This document shows positions 62,787-64,000 of a stretch of DNA of 64,000 nucleotides, piece by piece; positions within the stretch are counted from its first letter, which is position 1, and each line of letters starts with the position of its first letter. Origin of the DNA: Chitinophagaceae bacterium (GTDB taxonomy: Bacteria > Bacteroidota > Bacteroidia > Chitinophagales > Chitinophagaceae); contig JALHRP010000003.1 in NCBI GenBank assembly GCA_022841365.1, forward strand, positions 96,366 through 160,365, given 5' to 3'. The translations under genes and the position numbers were made by a program. The notes below the pieces were generated by a model. It did not search any database. It was not told where the DNA came from and saw only the letters and a list, made by a program, of their open reading frames with translations.

Positions 62787-64000
62787 TTACCAAAGTAATA
62801 CTCCTTGTTTTACACGCAGTTGTATGGTATACAGATGAACAATTGTTTCAAGCGGATTGTTCGGCAATACAAGAAAACTGGCTTCGTAACCATCCAGCAA
62901 AAAACCAATTTTACGTTTGGGAAAAATTGCCTGTGGCGTTATTTCGCACCACATTTTTAACAGCTCAAGATTTGAATAAATTTTAAATTTCTGCAGGTAT
63001 TCCATTTCAGTTTTTGCGGTAAGGTTATAACTGTCGCAGGCAATGGTTACAGGAACTTTATACTTTTTTAATAACTGCAGGTTTTCTTTTTGCACTGCCT
63101 CCTGTTGCTGTTGCTGCGCAACAGTAGAACGTTTTAATTCTGTTTCTGCAAGTGAATAGGTAGCATCGGCATGTACTTTTTTCCGTTTCATTTTTTTTAC
63201 CACTGCTTTTGAAAGACGATAGTATTCTGCTGTATACCCGTCACTCCACCGAACCTGATACCCGGGCAAATGATTTATTTCATCTGCGCCTGCAGCCAGG
63301 GCAATCTTTAAATCATGGGGTGTTTCTGCATGTGCACTTACACTTAAACCTGCTGCATGCGCTTTCTTTACAATCAGCTTTGCCAGTTTGGGATCAATTC
63401 CTTTTTTACCGTTAAACGCAGTATCATTTTTACGTTCTTCATACTCCTCAGAAAAAATGAGATAAAATTTTATAAACCCCGGCTTCTGTGAAAGTATATA
63501 GGGCCATTTTTTATCGAGCTCTTCTTTTGAATTGATAATGTAATATGCTTCACCTTCAAAACTTCTGCTGGTCCAGCCGGGTAAAGATTTTTTGTACGTG
63601 GTGTTGAGCATATAATTGTATAACAAAGTAGGATGGCCTCCTGTTCCTGTAAGCCCGCCATTTGCATAAACCACATCAACCGATGCAGGATGGTTGATCC
63701 GGGTTTTAATCTTATTGGTTGTAAAAGGAATACTGTTGGGGTTTTTGATATAAAAAATTCCATCGGCCAGATAGCGCTCAACAAATGCATCCAGTTCCTG
63801 ATCTGTATCGGGCGAATGATTATGCGCTTCTCCAAAAGGTGGTATGATGTACCGATTTTTAAGATCTATAGTTGTATCAACCCGTTCCGGTTGTTGTTTA
63901 CGCAGCACTCCGTTTACACTGTAAAAATCTCCCTTTGTAAAATCTTTACCATTAAACCATTGCCCGTTGATAAAATGAATAGTTTTTGTTTGTGCAAATG
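62787..64000 (-). CDS. Secreted amidohydrolase-family protein (5' end beyond window)
   Basis: The frame is open to the right edge: the first visible residues read FAQTKTIHFINGQWFNG, the end of a signal peptide and the mature N-terminus. So the actual start lies beyond 64000, not at the GTG near 63908. PPFGEAHNHSPD holds the H-x-H metal site of metal-dependent hydrolases; ADEINHLPGYQ supplies a later His. The C-terminal part ends FLLDGYEASFLVL. Likely a secreted enzyme on a cyclic amide or similar; the substrate is unknown. Confidence 0.85.
   Translation of the reverse strand, partial: FAQTKTIHFINGQWFNGKDFTKGDFYSVNGVLRKQQPERVDTTIDLKNRYIIPPFGEAHNHSPDTDQELDAFVERYLADGIFYIKNPNSIPFTTNKIKTRINHPASVDVVYANGGLTGTGGHPTLLYNYMLNTTYKKSLPGWTSRSFEGEAYYIINSKEELDKKWPYILSQKPGFIKFYLIFSEEYEERKNDTAFNGKKGIDPKLAKLIVKKAHAAGLSVSAHAETPHDLKIALAAGADEINHLPGYQVRWSDGYTAEYYRLSKAVVKKMKRKKVHADATYSLAETELKRSTVAQQQQQEAVQKENLQLLKKYKVPVTIACDSYNLTAKTEMEYLQKFKIYSNLELLKMWCEITPQAIFPKRKIGFLLDGYEASFLVLPNNPLETIVHLYTIQLRVKQGVLLW

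Overview
The window looks like chromosomal DNA from a Bacteroidota bacterium, most probably Chitinophagaceae. The basis is moderate AT-richness, visible TAnnTTTG-type -7 promoter boxes, little sign of Shine-Dalgarno sites, many SPI/SPII-type secreted proteins ending their signal in AQ or at a lipobox Cys, and family content such as DUF2911, DUF4178, ECF42 sigma, CHAT and 'SPWSRYGLGD'-type outer-membrane proteins. I count about 60 protein genes and one tRNA. I see no rRNA, CRISPR array, prophage or insertion sequence. Genus-level placement is inference.

Layout. (1) 1-5473, minus strand: a tight six-gene polyamine/membrane cassette. It comprises a SpeD-like pyruvoyl enzyme, a zinc-ribbon DUF4178 membrane protein, a 57-residue membrane protein, a DUF350 protein, a membrane-embedded aminopropyltransferase and a FAD amine-oxidase-like lipoprotein cut by the left edge. 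(2) 5.7-14.3 kb: tRNA-Phe, recQ, kdsD and manC (sugar-nucleotide/LPS precursors), a MurG-like glycosyltransferase, an EamA transporter and a LOG-family phosphoribohydrolase. (3) 14.5-21.8 kb: three unrelated lipoproteins, a TPR-CHAT protease-like protein with an export signal, a TPR membrane protein and an ECF sigma factor. (4) 21.9-35.6 kb: a GHL10 hydrolase, MarR, an aldo/keto reductase, a run of envelope genes (lptC, an outer-membrane protein, coaX, a Lon-N-like protein, a WaaE-like GT2, an O-antigen ligase), meaB and four glycosyltransferases. (5) 35.7-43.1 kb: a metzincin-type zinc protease, a DUF2330 plus stand-alone RnfD pair, then an ECF42 sigma with its YCII/DGPF partner. (6) 43.2-51.5 kb, plus strand: an island of small single-domain proteins (DUF1579-like, ankyrin, DUF2911, rhodanese, PD40, VOC, DUF6265-like, AHSA1/SRPBCC, DinB, DUF1801, YCII, ankyrin), with two GT-rich non-coding stretches around the DinB gene. 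(7) 51.6-64 kb: a large BNR/sortilin-like secreted protein, two PAS-rich histidine kinases, one receiver, a PfkB kinase, a DsbA-like protein and an amidohydrolase cut by the right edge.

How it fits together. Much of the window serves the envelope: LPS precursor synthesis, assembly, ligation and export, secreted hydrolases and lipoproteins. Two sigma-factor loci (CHAT-linked and ECF42) and a two-component pair add regulation. The best candidates for a poorly described system are the SpeD/DUF4178/DUF350/aminopropyltransferase/amine-oxidase cassette and the sigma/TPR/CHAT/lipoprotein locus. In the first, the SpeD-like protein keeps the self-cleaving Glu-Ser and the catalytic His but has Ser where classical AdoMet decarboxylases have Cys. 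Several intergenic regions carry family-like palindromic repeats, one of which appears to supply the last codons and stop of the RnfD gene.
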